Shown here in pieces: positions 51,354 through 60,533 of a stretch of 64,000 nucleotides of DNA. The notes beneath the pieces were generated by a model. It was given only the letters and a program-made list of their open reading frames with translations, did not search any database and had not been told where the DNA came from. The position numbers were made by a program, and so were the translations under genes. The DNA is from Aeromicrobium fastidiosum (GTDB taxonomy: Bacteria > Actinomycetota > Actinomycetes > Propionibacteriales > Nocardioidaceae): NCBI RefSeq assembly GCF_017876595.1, contig NZ_JAGIOG010000001.1, positions 62,001 to 126,000 of the forward strand. The letters run 5' to 3'. How positions within the stretch are numbered: position 1 is the stretch's first letter; every line of letters starts with the position of its first letter.

Positions 51354-51521
51354 TGTTTCCCAGGTGAACCCCGGAAACAGGGGCCTCGCACGGGGATCTT
51401 CTCGGGGTCACCCCGAAAGCCGACACCTCACCCCGGTTGCAACCCGTGCGAGGTGCAAGATCTCGGGGTCACCCCGAAATCTGCGGCACTGGCGGCGAGG
51501 ATTCCCAGGTGAACCTGGGAA
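51354..51521. repeat. Cluster of nested palindromes at a convergent junction
   Basis: TCGGGGTCACCCCGA occurs twice (51402-51416 and 51463-51477). An 11-bp stem CCTCGCACGGG/CCCGTGCGAGG (51384-51394, 51443-51453) encloses the first copy. TTCCCAGGT-GA-ACCTGGGAA (51502-51521) is a near-perfect palindrome, and a degenerate copy of it begins the cluster (51355-51378). The 190-base gap between DUF6542 and the antiporter holds nothing else. Confidence 0.7.
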
Positions 51522-51536
51522 ACCGTGCGCTGCGGA

Positions 51537-53423
51537 TCAGCCCGTCGCCTCGTCGACGAAGCACCAGCGCCATGCCTCGCCGGGCTCGAAGCTGCGCATC
51601 ACGGGGTGGCCCGTCTCGGCGAAGTGACCCGTGGCGTGCTTGCCCACCGACGAGTCGCAGCACCCCACGTGACCGCACGTCATGCACAGCCGCAGGTGCA
51701 CCCACTGGCTGCCGTCGCGCAGGCACTCCTCGCACCCCGTCGGCGTCAGCGGCTTGGGGTAGTCGCAGGCGACGCGCAGGTGCTCGCACGCCGCGTCGGG
51801 GTCGACCGGCGACCGCAGATCGGTCTCCCGGTCGGCCGTCGTCTCGCCCTCCGACAACCGGTCGAGGATCGACTCCTCGACGTCGAGGGCGTTCATGACC
51901 CGCTGCAGGATCGACTGGTCGACGCTGCCGAGGTCGCGGATGCGGAGCAGCTCCTCGCGCTCCTTGCGCAGCATGCTCGCCCTCAGCCGTGAGTACTGGG
52001 CGCTCGGCGTCTCGAGCCCGCCGAGGCGCTCCCACACCGCATTGGTGCGGTCGGTGGCGCGCTCGCGCAGGCGGTGCATGACGTCGTCGCCGACCGTCCC
52101 CTGCACCTCCTCGTCGAGGTAGGCCTTGCCCGCATCCGTGACGGCCTGGTAGATCGTGGCCTCCTGCAGGTGGTCCTCGTGGACGTCGGGCCCCGGCACG
52201 CCGAGCACCCGCACGAGCGTCGGGATCGTCAGCCCCTGCACCATCAGCGTCCCGACCGTCACGACGAACGCGATGAGCACCAGCACCTCGCGCTCCGGCA
52301 CGCTCGGCGGCAGGAGGAACACCGCGGCGAGCGTCACCACGCCGCGCATGCCCGTCCACGCGACCATGAAGATCGTCCGCGGATCGGGCGTGGGCTCGGC
52401 GGCGGCGATCCGTGGCACGAGCCGTGGCAGGTACGTGGCCGGGAACACCCAGACGAATCGCAGCACGATGACGGTCGCCAGCACCGCGAGGCACGTGACC
52501 GTGATGCGGGTCGCCGACAACGTGCTCTCGTCGAGGTCGTTGACGATCGAGCGCACCTGCAAGCCGATCAGCAGGAACACCGCGTTCTCGAGGACGTACG
52601 AGATCGTCGCCCAGTTGGTGCGCTCGAACAGGCGCGAGGCCCCCGACTGGATGAGCGGCGACTTGTGGCCCAGGATCACGCCGGCGACGACGACCGCGAG
52701 GACGCCGGACGGCTGCGAGTCGAGACCCTTGACGTGGATCTCCTCGGCCGGCAGGTAGGCGATCCACGGCGTCAGCAGCGATACCGCGACGTCGGTGACC
52801 TCGTCCTCGATGTAGCGACGGATGCGGCCGACGACGAGCGCGACGACCAGTCCGATCGCGATGCCGCCCGCGGCCGACACGACGAACCCGGCACCGGCCT
52901 GCCAGACACTGACCGTCCCGCCGATCGCAGCGATCGAGGTGCGCAGCGTGACGATCGCCGTCGCGTCGTTGACCAGGCTCTCGCCCTCGAGGATCGTCAC
53001 GACCCGGCGCGGCAGGCCCACCCGGCGGGCGATTGCGGTGGCCGCCACGGCGTCCGGCGGTGCGACGACCGCTCCGAGCGCGAGTGCGGCCGCCAGCGGC
53101 ACCCCGAGCAGCTGCCAGACGAGCAGACCGACGCCCGCCGTCGTGAACAGCACGAGGCCCACGCTGAGCAGGATGATCGGACGCTTGTTGGCGCGGAAGT
53201 CGACCAACGAGGTACGGATCGCGGCGGCGTACAGCAGTGGCGGCAACAGCCCGACCAGGACGATGTCGGGGGTCAGCTCGAAGTCGGGGATGAAGGGTGT
53301 GTACGACCCGGCGATGCCGACGACGATCAGCACGAGCGGTGCCGACAGGTTCAACCGACCCGCGATCGCGCTGACCGCGACGACGATGGCCAGCAGGGTC
53401 ACGAGCGTCAGGGCGGTCTCCAC
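51537..53423 (-). CDS. Na+/H+ antiporter (CPA1) with a C-terminal UBP-type zinc finger
   Basis: A 628-residue protein. Residues 1-400 are a CPA1 antiporter with about 12 TMs: GLLPPLLYAAAIRTS, GAVVAPPDAVAATAI, ILEGESLVNDATAIV (the ion-site ND) and WTGMRGVVTLAAVFLLPP. Residues 410-540 are a charged helical cytoplasmic region. Residues 545-628 are a ZnF-UBP domain with GCEECLRDGSQWVHLRLCMT and CGHVGCCDSSVGKHATGHF, all the zinc Cys/His in place. In eukaryotes this finger binds ubiquitin C-termini; its bacterial ligand is unknown. ATG 53423 fits TM1. Confidence 0.88.
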   Translation of the reverse strand: METALTLVTLLAIVVAVSAIAGRLNLSAPLVLIVVGIAGSYTPFIPDFELTPDIVLVGLLPPLLYAAAIRTSLVDFRANKRPIILLSVGLVLFTTAGVGLLVWQLLGVPLAAALALGAVVAPPDAVAATAIARRVGLPRRVVTILEGESLVNDATAIVTLRTSIAAIGGTVSVWQAGAGFVVSAAGGIAIGLVVALVVGRIRRYIEDEVTDVAVSLLTPWIAYLPAEEIHVKGLDSQPSGVLAVVVAGVILGHKSPLIQSGASRLFERTNWATISYVLENAVFLLIGLQVRSIVNDLDESTLSATRITVTCLAVLATVIVLRFVWVFPATYLPRLVPRIAAAEPTPDPRTIFMVAWTGMRGVVTLAAVFLLPPSVPEREVLVLIAFVVTVGTLMVQGLTIPTLVRVLGVPGPDVHEDHLQEATIYQAVTDAGKAYLDEEVQGTVGDDVMHRLRERATDRTNAVWERLGGLETPSAQYSRLRASMLRKEREELLRIRDLGSVDQSILQRVMNALDVEESILDRLSEGETTADRETDLRSPVDPDAACEHLRVACDYPKPLTPTGCEECLRDGSQWVHLRLCMTCGHVGCCDSSVGKHATGHFAETGHPVMRSFEPGEAWRWCFVDEATG

Positions 53424-53514
53424 CCGCTCATTCTGTCAGCCCGCGACGGGTGGTGGAGACGCTCTCGCAGTCGTACGGTGAGCAGACGTCACGCACGCCT
53501 TCCGGGGGGAAGCC

Positions 53515-55371
53515 ATGAGCCAGCTCGTCGTCCACAGCCACCAGGTCCACCGTCGCACCGGCCGCCATGTGCGCCTCGTGGCCGCGACCAGCGCCGCCGC
53601 CGTCGCCGCAGCTCTGCTGACCGTGAGCCCTCCGGCCGACGCCGCAGAAGCGTCCAAGGCCTCGTCGGGGTCGACCGCGCGGGGCACCGGCGGTGCCGTG
53701 TCGTCGGTCGACGTCAACGCCAGCCGCGTCGGCCGTGCCGTCCTCGCGAGTGGCGGCAACGCGGCCGACGCCGCCGTGGCGATGGCCTCGGCCCTCGGCG
53801 TCGCCGAACCGTACAGCGCCGGGATCGGCGGTGGCGGCTACTTCGTCTACTACGACGCCAAGAAGGACCGCGTCAGCACGATCGACGGACGCGAGACCGC
53901 CCCGGCCGGCATCACCGCCAACGCCTTCGTCGACCCCGCCACGGGCAAGCCGTACCCGTTCACGCCGCAGCTCGTGTCGTCGGGCGTCGCCGTCGGCGTC
54001 CCGGGCACCGTCGCCACCTGGGACGAGGCCCTCGACCGCTTCGGCACCCGATCGCTCAAGCGCACCCTCGCCCCGTCCATCGAGCTGGCCCGCAGGGGCT
54101 TCCGTGTCGACCAGACCTTCCGCAACCAGACGCTCGACAACAAGACCCGGTTCGCGGCGTTCCCCGACACGGCGAAGCTCTTCCTGCCGGGCGGCGACGC
54201 CCCGAAGGTCGGCACCCGCTTCCGCAACCCGCAGCTGGCCCGCACCCTCACCGCCATCGCCGATCGCGGGCCGAACGCGTTCTACCGCGGCTCGCTGGCC
54301 CGCGAGATCGCGTCGGTCGTCCAGTCGCCGCGCAAGGACCCCGCCTCGACGCTGCCAGCTCCCGCCGGCAGCCTGACGGCCAAGGACCTCGCCGGGTACC
54401 GCGTGAGGAACAGCAAGCCGACGCACGTCCGCTACCGCGGCCTCGACGTCTACGGCATGGCGTCCTCCTCGTCCGGCGGCACCGCCGTCGGTGAGGCGCT
54501 CAACATCCTCGAGACCTACCGCCTGGGCGGCGGCAAGCGGACGCCGCGCAGCCTGCACCTCTACCTCGAGGCGTCGGCCCGCGCTTTTGCCGACCGCGCC
54601 GCGTACGTCGGCGACCCCCGCTTCGTGAAGGTCCCGACCGCCAGGCTGACGTCGCAGGCCTTCGCCGACTCACGCCGCTGCACGATCGACGACGCGTTGG
54701 CCTCGGTGCGCCCCGTCGCGGCGGGCAGGCTCTACGCGAAGGGCTGCGGCACCGTCGTCGCGCAGGACAAGCCCGACACCGAGAACATCTCGACGACCCA
54801 CCTGTCGGTCGTCGACAAGTGGGGCAACGCCGCGGCCTACACGCTCACGATCGAGCAGACCGGCGGCTCCGGCATGACGGTGCCCGGTCGGGGCTTCCTG
54901 CTCAACAACGAGCTGACCGACTTCACCGCGGCGTACGACCCGGCCGACCCCAACCGGATCGTCCCCGGCAAGCGTCCGCGCTCGTCGATGTCGCCGACGA
55001 TCGTGACCGACCGCGGGCAGGTCAAGTACGTCGTCGGCTCCCCCGGCGGCGCGACGATCATCACGACCGTCCTGCAGATCCTGGTCAATCGCATCGACCT
55101 CGGCATGACGCTGCCCGAGGCCGTCGCCGCACCACGGGCGTCGCAGCGCAACTCCGCGTCGACCCCGGCCGAGCCGGCCTTCATCCAACGCTACGGGCCG
55201 GCTCTCGGCCGGTACGGGCAGCAGCTGACCCCGTCGGGAGACACCTTCACGTCCGCCGCCGAGATCGGGGCCGCGGCCACAATCGAGGTGGGACGCGGCG
55301 GGACGCTCACGGCCGTCGCGGAGCCGAAGCGCCGCGGAGGCGGCAGCGCCCTGGTGGTCAAGCGACGCTGA
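53515..55371 (+). CDS. ggt: Gamma-glutamyltransferase, secreted
   Basis: A 618-residue Ntn-hydrolase precursor with a signal peptide (about residues 20-44, SPPADAAEA). Autocleavage should occur before Thr427 in STTHLSVVDKWGNA, producing large and small subunits. Substrate features are present: GIGGGGYFVYYD, GVAVGVPGTVATWDEAL, SSGGTAVGEALNILE and GSPGGATII. It cleaves gamma-glutamyl bonds, for example in glutathione-like compounds or poly-gamma-glutamate. GGGGGGAA precedes ATG 53515. The C-terminus is longer and more basic than usual. Confidence 0.9.
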   Translation: MSQLVVHSHQVHRRTGRHVRLVAATSAAAVAAALLTVSPPADAAEASKASSGSTARGTGGAVSSVDVNASRVGRAVLASGGNAADAAVAMASALGVAEPYSAGIGGGGYFVYYDAKKDRVSTIDGRETAPAGITANAFVDPATGKPYPFTPQLVSSGVAVGVPGTVATWDEALDRFGTRSLKRTLAPSIELARRGFRVDQTFRNQTLDNKTRFAAFPDTAKLFLPGGDAPKVGTRFRNPQLARTLTAIADRGPNAFYRGSLAREIASVVQSPRKDPASTLPAPAGSLTAKDLAGYRVRNSKPTHVRYRGLDVYGMASSSSGGTAVGEALNILETYRLGGGKRTPRSLHLYLEASARAFADRAAYVGDPRFVKVPTARLTSQAFADSRRCTIDDALASVRPVAAGRLYAKGCGTVVAQDKPDTENISTTHLSVVDKWGNAAAYTLTIEQTGGSGMTVPGRGFLLNNELTDFTAAYDPADPNRIVPGKRPRSSMSPTIVTDRGQVKYVVGSPGGATIITTVLQILVNRIDLGMTLPEAVAAPRASQRNSASTPAEPAFIQRYGPALGRYGQQLTPSGDTFTSAAEIGAAATIEVGRGGTLTAVAEPKRRGGGSALVVKRR

Positions 55372-55394
55372 CCGCGGCGGCTGCCGACCCTCCG

Positions 55395-55457
55395 CAAGAT
55401 GTCGGCACTTCTGGACGCCAAACCGGGCCGGGGACGTCCAGAAGTGCCAACATCTTG
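55395..55457. terminator. Long inverted repeat between convergent ggt and ispH
   Basis: Arms 55395-55417 and 55435-55457 (CAAGATGT.GGCACTTCTGGACG) match at 22 of 23 positions around a 17-base loop. No T-tract. Confidence 0.7.
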
Positions 55458-55476
55458 ATGGGGCGGGGCTACCGGC

Positions 55477-56472
55477 CTACTTGTAGGGGACGCCGGCGGC
55501 CTTCATGTCCTTGCGCAGCTCGGGCGGCAGCGCGAAGATCAGGCTCTCGTCGGCGGTACGCACGGCATCGGCGTCGGGGTGCCCGTGCGCGCTGAGGAAG
55601 CCCAGGACGTCCTGCACGAGGTCGTCGGGCACCGACGCGCCGGACGTGACGCCGACCTTCTCGACGCCCACCAGCCAGGCCTCGTCGAACTCGGAGATGT
55701 CGTCGATGCGGTAGGACGCCTTGGCCCCCGCCTCGAGGGCGACCTCGACGAGGCGCACCGAGTTGGACGAGTTGGCCGAGCCGACGACGATGACGAGGTC
55801 GGCGTCCTTGGCGATCTCCTTGACCGCGACCTGGCGGTTCTGCGTGGCGTAGCAGATGTCGTCGCTGGGCGGATCCTCGAGCTGCGGGAACTTCTCACGC
55901 AAGCGTCTGACCGTTTCCATGGTCTCGTCGACGCTGAGCGTCGTCTGCGACAGCCACGACAGCCGCGTGCCCTCGGGGAACTCGAGGTCGTCGACGTCGT
56001 CGGGCGTCTGCACGATCGTGATGTCGTCGGGTGCCTCGCCGGCCGTGCCCTCGACCTCCTCGTGCCCCTCGTGCCCGATCAGCAGGATGTGCTTGCCCTC
56101 GCTCGCGAAGCGTCGGGCCTCGTGGTGCACCTTGGTGACCAACGGGCAGGTCGCGTCGATCGTCTTGAGGCTGCGCTCGGCTGCCTCGGCATGCACCATC
56201 GGCGAGACGCCGTGGGCCGAGAACACGACCGTGGCACCCTCGGGCACCTCGTCGAGCTCCTCCACGAAGATCGCGCCACGGGCCGCCAGGTTGTTGACGA
56301 CGTGCTTGTTGTGGACGATCTGCTTGCGGACGTAGACGGGCGCGCCGTACAGGTCGAGCGCCTTCTCGACCGTGATGACGGCCCGGTCGACGCCGGCGCA
56401 GTAGCCGCGCGGGTCGGCGAGCAGCACGCTGCCGCCGACGGGGGGCATGCCGAGAGTGACCGTTGAGGACAT
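55477..56472 (-). CDS. ispH: 4-hydroxy-3-methylbut-2-enyl diphosphate reductase
   Basis: A 331-residue iron-sulfur enzyme, the last step of the MEP isoprenoid pathway (HMBPP to IPP and DMAPP). The three cluster cysteines are in [13 protein letters not shown] (Cys25), [14 protein letters not shown] and [29 protein letters not shown] and [15 protein letters not shown] are the other family motifs. The extended N-terminus [12 protein letters not shown] is normal for actinobacteria. ATG 56472 lies 6 bases after TACCAT. xseA-xseB lie nearby in the usual actinobacterial neighbourhood. Confidence 0.95.
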   Translation of the reverse strand: MSSTVTLGMPPVGGSVLLADPRGYCAGVDRAVITVEKALDLYGAPVYVRKQIVHNKHVVNNLAARGAIFVEELDEVPEGATVVFSAHGVSPMVHAEAAERSLKTIDATCPLVTKVHHEARRFASEGKHILLIGHEGHEEVEGTAGEAPDDITIVQTPDDVDDLEFPEGTRLSWLSQTTLSVDETMETVRRLREKFPQLEDPPSDDICYATQNRQVAVKEIAKDADLVIVVGSANSSNSVRLVEVALEAGAKASYRIDDISEFDEAWLVGVEKVGVTSGASVPDDLVQDVLGFLSAHGHPDADAVRTADESLIFALPPELRKDMKAAGVPYK

Positions 56473-56478
56473 GGCCCC

Positions 56479-56484
56479 ATGGTA
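56479..56484 (-). promoter_or_regulatory. Leaderless -10 hexamer of ispH
   Basis: TACCAT, 6 bases before ATG 56472; no ribosome binding site. Confidence 0.5.
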
Positions 56485-56654
56485 GGCGATGGGGCCATGT
56501 CGACCCCGACTGCCAAACGTCCCGGGACCGCAGGGCGATCAACCTCACACGTCCCCGGCGAGACTCATTCGTCATCGGTCTGTAATGTTCTGCGGCGTTG
56601 GCCTCACCAGGTCGGCACTGCGTACGCGCCGAGGCCCGTCACGTCCGCAGTCAT

Positions 56655-56796
56655 CGATCCAATAGCGACGGGCATGGAAGACCCAGCAGTGCGGCTCGTC
56701 CCGAGCCTTGGGGTTAATCGGTTCCACCGACAGGCATCCTTCGCGCCTGAACCCGACAGGTCATCTTTCACAGGCGTGCACGAAGGAATCCTGCAT
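56655..56796 (+). ncRNA. Probable c-di-AMP (ydaO/yuaA-type) riboswitch
   Basis: The leader of the NlpC/P60 gene has in order AAGACCCAGC, CCTTGGGGTTAATCGG (56706-56721), a CAGGC/GCCTG hairpin and GAACCCGACAGGTCA (56749-56763), then AGGCGTGC. These agree with the conserved ydaO blocks GGGGTGAATC, GAATCCGTCAGCTAACC and AGCG. In actinobacteria this class sits before cell-wall hydrolases such as NlpC/P60 and Rpf. The ribosome binding site region CGAAGGA (56781-56787) is complementary to TCCTTCG (56737-56743), which suggests control of translation. The 5' limit is approximate. Confidence 0.72.
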
Positions 56797-57348
56797 ATGC
56801 GTTCTCACGCACGAATTTCTGCGAGCCTCGCGCTCGGTTCGGCCCTCGTTCTCACCGGTCTCGCCGGTCCCGCCTTCGCGGAGGGCTCGTCGGCCGTCAA
56901 GGTCAGCAAGGTCAGCACCGCCAAGGAAGTCATCAGCGAGGCCAAGCAGCTCAAGGGCAAGCCCTACCGCTACGGCGGCGCGACCCCCAGCGGCTTCGAC
57001 TGCTCCGGCTACGTCCAGTACGTCTACAAGCAGGCCGGCAAGAAGATCGGCCGCACGTCGGGTGCCCAGCTCTCCGGCGCCAGCATCCCGAAGAGCAAGA
57101 AGAAGCCCGGCGACATCCTGATCTTCATGCGCGGCGGCACGGCCTACCACTCCGCGATCTACGCCGGCGACGGCAAGATGTGGGAGGCGCAGCGCACGGG
57201 CGTTCCGGTCGGCAAGCACGGCATCTGGTCGTCGGGCTACGTCGTCCGTCGTCCTGCCGGCACCGTGACGGTCGCGAAGACGTCGGCCAAGGAGGCTTCG
57301 TCCACACCCGCGCCGAGCTCGCTCGGGGCAGGGACGTACGCCCCCTAG
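56797..57348 (+). CDS. Secreted NlpC/P60 peptidoglycan hydrolase
   Basis: A 183-residue exported endopeptidase. Signal peptide 1-28 (LVLTGLAGPAFAE). The catalytic domain has YRYGGATPSGFDCSGYVQYV (Cys69) and GGTAYHSAIYAG (His118); the third polar residue is probably in GKHGIWSSG. It should cut peptide stems in peptidoglycan. The C-terminal 25 residues are a Ser/Ala/Pro tail. GAAGGAA lies 8 bases before the ATG and forms the switchable part of the upstream riboswitch. Confidence 0.88.
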   Translation: MRSHARISASLALGSALVLTGLAGPAFAEGSSAVKVSKVSTAKEVISEAKQLKGKPYRYGGATPSGFDCSGYVQYVYKQAGKKIGRTSGAQLSGASIPKSKKKPGDILIFMRGGTAYHSAIYAGDGKMWEAQRTGVPVGKHGIWSSGYVVRRPAGTVTVAKTSAKEASSTPAPSSLGAGTYAP

Positions 57349-57351
57349 TCT
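57346..57351 (+). promoter_or_regulatory. Leaderless -10 hexamer of xseA
   Basis: TAGTCT, 6 bases before ATG 57358; it overlaps the stop of the NlpC/P60 gene. Confidence 0.5.
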
Positions 57352-57357
57352 TGGGCC

Positions 57358-58596
57358 ATGGCCCTCGACACCAGTGCGGACACCCCCGCACCGCTGCGTC
57401 AGATCTCGCAGCTGCTCGACGGCTACATCGGCCGCCTCGGCGCGGTGTGGGTCGAGGCGGAGATCGCCCAGCTGACCCGTCGGCAGGGCATCTGCTTCCT
57501 GACGCTGCGTGACCTGCAGGCGAAGATCTCGATCGACGCCAAGTGCCACGTCAGCGTGCTCGACGCCTCGCCGGTCCCCGTCACGGAGGGCTCGCGGGTC
57601 GTCGTGCACGCCAAGCCGGCGTTCTACGCACCGCGCGGCAGCCTCTCCCTCGACCTGCGCGAGATCCGACCGCAGGGCGAGGGAGAGCTGCTGGCGCAGC
57701 TCGAGCGGCGGCGACAGCTGCTCGCGGCCGAGGGCCTGTTCGACCCGCGGCTCAAGAAGCCGTTGCCGTTGCTGCCGCGCGGCATCGGGCTCATCACGGG
57801 ACGCGCCTCGGCCGCCGAGCGCGACATCCTCGAGAACGCCCGGCTGCGGTGGCCCGACGTGCACTTCGTCGTCCGCCACGCACTCATGCAGGGCAACGAC
57901 TCGGCCCGCGACGTCATGGCCGCGCTGCGGCAGCTGTCGGACGACCCGTCGATCGACGTCATCGTCATCGCCCGGGGCGGCGGCTCGGTCGAGGACCTGC
58001 TGCCGTTCTCGGACGAGGCGCTGATCCGCGCGGTCCACGCCTGCCCCGTGCCCGTCGTCAGCGCGATCGGGCACGAGCCCGACACCCCGATCCTCGACCT
58101 CGTGGCCGATCTGCGGGCGTCCACGCCCACCGACGCCGCCAAGCGCATCGTCCCCGACGTGCGCGAGGAGCTGGCCGGCGTCGCGATGATGCGCGAGCGT
58201 GCGTCCGTCGCGATCCGCTCGATCCTCGAGCGCGAGGTGCGCGGCCTGGCCGACATCCGCTCGCGCCCCGTGCTGGCGCAGCCGTCGACGTTGGTCGACG
58301 CCGAGCAGTCGCTCGTCCACGACTGGCGCGACCGGTCGCGACGCTCGCTGGGCCACCGCCTCGACCGCGCCGGCGACGAGGTCGGGCACCACCTCGCCCG
58401 GGTGCGCGCGCTCTCCCCCCTGGCGACGCTCGAGCGCGGCTACGGCGTCGCGCAGCTGCCCGACGGCACCGTCGTCACCTCGATCGCCCAGGTGTCGCCC
58501 GACGCCGAGCTGACCATCCGGGTCGTCGACGGCTCGATCGCCGTCCGCACCCTGACCACCCACCCCACCCCGACCGGCGAGGACCCCCATGGCTGA
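57358..58596 (+). CDS. xseA: Exodeoxyribonuclease VII large subunit
   Basis: A 412-residue protein with an N-terminal OB-fold ([21 protein letters not shown]), the catalytic region [43 protein letters not shown] and [20 protein letters not shown], and the helical arm ending in [12 protein letters not shown]. With XseB it degrades single-stranded DNA from both ends. The ATG at 57358 is 6 bases after TAGTCT. xseB starts 8 bases before its stop. Confidence 0.95.
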   Translation: MALDTSADTPAPLRQISQLLDGYIGRLGAVWVEAEIAQLTRRQGICFLTLRDLQAKISIDAKCHVSVLDASPVPVTEGSRVVVHAKPAFYAPRGSLSLDLREIRPQGEGELLAQLERRRQLLAAEGLFDPRLKKPLPLLPRGIGLITGRASAAERDILENARLRWPDVHFVVRHALMQGNDSARDVMAALRQLSDDPSIDVIVIARGGGSVEDLLPFSDEALIRAVHACPVPVVSAIGHEPDTPILDLVADLRASTPTDAAKRIVPDVREELAGVAMMRERASVAIRSILEREVRGLADIRSRPVLAQPSTLVDAEQSLVHDWRDRSRRSLGHRLDRAGDEVGHHLARVRALSPLATLERGYGVAQLPDGTVVTSIAQVSPDAELTIRVVDGSIAVRTLTTHPTPTGEDPHG

Positions 58597-58834
58597 CGCC
58601 ACGACACCCGACCAGGCCACCACGCCCGACCAGACGATCGGCTACGAGCAGGCGCGCGACGAGCTCATCGCGGTCGTCGGACGTCTCGAGCAGGGCGGCA
58701 CGAGCCTCGACGAGTCACTGGCGCTCTGGGAGCGCGGCGAGCAGCTGGCAGCGATCTGCCAGCAGTGGCTCGACGGTGCCCGTGCCCGGCTGGCCAAGGC
58801 CACCGATCAGGACGTCGACAGCGACGCGATGTAG
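58589..58834 (+). CDS. xseB: Exodeoxyribonuclease VII small subunit
   Basis: An 81-residue helical protein with [20 protein letters not shown] and [20 protein letters not shown], the XseB signature. Its start overlaps xseA by 8 bases; its end overlaps the convergent DUF4245 gene by 28 bases. Confidence 0.93.
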   Translation: MADATTPDQATTPDQTIGYEQARDELIAVVGRLEQGGTSLDESLALWERGEQLAAICQQWLDGARARLAKATDQDVDSDAM

Positions 58835-59331
58835 TCCTCGAGCACGGCCCGCGACGCCGAGGTGTTGACCAGCGTCGTGAGGCCGTCCTCGTTGCGCAGA
58901 TACGTCCACCGGCCGTCGGGGCCCGAGCGGACGTTCCACACCTGGCCCGCGACATCGGCCGTGCCGACGCTCTTGCTGTCCTGGGCGAACCGGTCGACGG
59001 CCCGCTCGTTGGTGCCCCGCAGCTGCTCGAGGCCCACGTAGTCGTCGGTGTCGGTCAGGACGCCGAGATGCCACCCGTTCTCCTGGAACCGTGCGGACGT
59101 CGCCCGCCATCCCTGGGGCAGCCCGGTCGGCGCGGCCAGCGCGAACGTCGCCGCGGGGCGCGCCTGCTCCACGACGGAGACGTAGTCGACCGTCTTGACA
59201 TTGGTCTCGGGGTCGGACGTGAACAGCTGTCCGATGCCGTACAGCGCGACCACGACCGCGCCGATCACGACGACGGAGCGGATGATGTCGCCGATCGCGG
59301 GATTGCCGCGGGACGAAGCGTTCGAGCTCAT
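58807..59331 (-). CDS. DUF4245 membrane-anchored protein
   Basis: A 174-residue protein with one N-terminal TM (residues 18-40) and an extracytoplasmic domain: [40 protein letters not shown] and [14 protein letters not shown]. This is the DUF4245 family, which in actinobacteria lies between xseB and glpX, as here. Function unknown. The gene is antisense to both neighbours and overlaps the 3' end of xseB by 28 bases. Confidence 0.88.
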   Translation of the reverse strand: MSSNASSRGNPAIGDIIRSVVVIGAVVVALYGIGQLFTSDPETNVKTVDYVSVVEQARPAATFALAAPTGLPQGWRATSARFQENGWHLGVLTDTDDYVGLEQLRGTNERAVDRFAQDSKSVGTADVAGQVWNVRSGPDGRWTYLRNEDGLTTLVNTSASRAVLEDYIASLSTS

Positions 59332-59450
59332 CGGACCACGTCCTCCACCTCAGCGACGTACGGACGACGTCGGCGCTGCCACTTTACGGGGCCGCTGCAC
59401 GACGTGGGCCGTGCCACCTCGTCGCCGACCCACACCCGGTGCCCGACCGC

Positions 59451-59456
59451 TAGTAT
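59451..59456 (+). promoter_or_regulatory. Leaderless -10 hexamer of glpX
   Basis: TAGTAT, 6 bases before GTG 59463. Confidence 0.5.
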
Positions 59457-59462
59457 GTGGCC

Positions 59463-60470
59463 GTGGACAGCCTCAAGCCCGCCGCCCAGGCCCCGGATCG
59501 CAACCTCGCCCTCGACCTGGTCCGCGTGACCGAGGCAGGAGCCATGGCCGCCGGCCGGTGGGTCGGCCGCGGCGACAAGAACGGTGCCGACGGCGTCGCG
59601 GTCAACGCGATGCGCTCGCTCATCAACACCGTGCAGATGCGCGGTGTCGTCGTGATCGGCGAGGGCGAGAAGGACGAGGCCCCGATGCTGTTCAACGGCG
59701 AGGAGGTCGGCGACGGCACGGGTCCCGCGTGCGACGTCGCGGTCGACCCGATCGACGGCACCACGCTGACCGCCAAGAGCCTCCCCAATGCCGTCTCGGT
59801 CATGGCCGTGGCCCCCCGCGGCTCGATGTACGACCCGTCAGCCGTGTTCTACATGGAGAAGCTGATCGCCGGGCCCGAGGCCGCCGACGTCGTCGACATC
59901 CGCCTGCCCGTCGCCGAGAACATCGCCCTGGTCGCCAAGGCCAAGGGCATCTCCCACAGCGACGTCACGGTCTGCGTCCTCGACCGTCCCCGCCACCAGG
60001 GTCTCGTCGACGAGATCCGGGCGGCCGGTGCGCGCATCAAGTTCATCATCGACGGCGACGTCGCCGGCGGCATCACGGCGGCTCGTCCCGACACCGGCGT
60101 CGACCTGCTGGTCGGCATCGGCGGCACCCCCGAGGGCATCATCACGGCGTGCGCGATCAAGGCGATCGGCGGCACGATCCAGGGCAAGCTGTGGCCCGTC
60201 GACGACGACGAGCGCCAGCGCGCGATCGACGCGGGGCACGACCTCGACCGGGTGCTGCACACCGGCGACCTGGTCGACGCCGACGACTGCTTCTTCGTCG
60301 CGACCGGCATCACGGACGGCGAGCTCATGAACGGCGTCCGCTACGGCGCGGGCAAGGCGTACACCGAGTCGCTCGTCATGCGCTCGCGCAGCGGCACGAT
60401 CCGCAAGATCACCAGCGAGCACCAGCTCGGCAAGCTCAAGGCCTACTCGGCGATCGACTACGAGCGCTGA
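59463..60470 (+). CDS. glpX: Class II fructose-1,6-bisphosphatase
   Basis: A 335-residue enzyme of gluconeogenesis that hydrolyses fructose 1,6-bisphosphate. Metal and substrate motifs of the GlpX class are clear: [55 protein letters not shown] and [20 protein letters not shown] 59463 is favoured over GTG 59457 because TAGTAT ends 6 bases upstream. A 7-bp hairpin (60488-60508) follows the gene. Confidence 0.95.
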   Translation: MDSLKPAAQAPDRNLALDLVRVTEAGAMAAGRWVGRGDKNGADGVAVNAMRSLINTVQMRGVVVIGEGEKDEAPMLFNGEEVGDGTGPACDVAVDPIDGTTLTAKSLPNAVSVMAVAPRGSMYDPSAVFYMEKLIAGPEAADVVDIRLPVAENIALVAKAKGISHSDVTVCVLDRPRHQGLVDEIRAAGARIKFIIDGDVAGGITAARPDTGVDLLVGIGGTPEGIITACAIKAIGGTIQGKLWPVDDDERQRAIDAGHDLDRVLHTGDLVDADDCFFVATGITDGELMNGVRYGAGKAYTESLVMRSRSGTIRKITSEHQLGKLKAYSAIDYER

Positions 60471-60487
60471 GCCACCTCCGCCCGGGC

Positions 60488-60508
60488 GGCGGACGGACGG
60501 CGTCCGCC
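60488..60508 (+). terminator. Hairpin after glpX
   Basis: GGCGGAC (60488-60494) and GTCCGCC (60502-60508) around a 7-base loop, 18 bases after the glpX stop. Confidence 0.5.
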
Positions 60509-60520
60509 CCGTGCGGGTCG

Positions 60521-60526
60521 TACGAT
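60521..60526 (+). promoter_or_regulatory. Leaderless -10 hexamer
   Basis: TACGAT, 7 bases before ATG 60534 of the alpha/beta hydrolase gene. Confidence 0.5.
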
Positions 60527-60533
60527 CGTGGAC

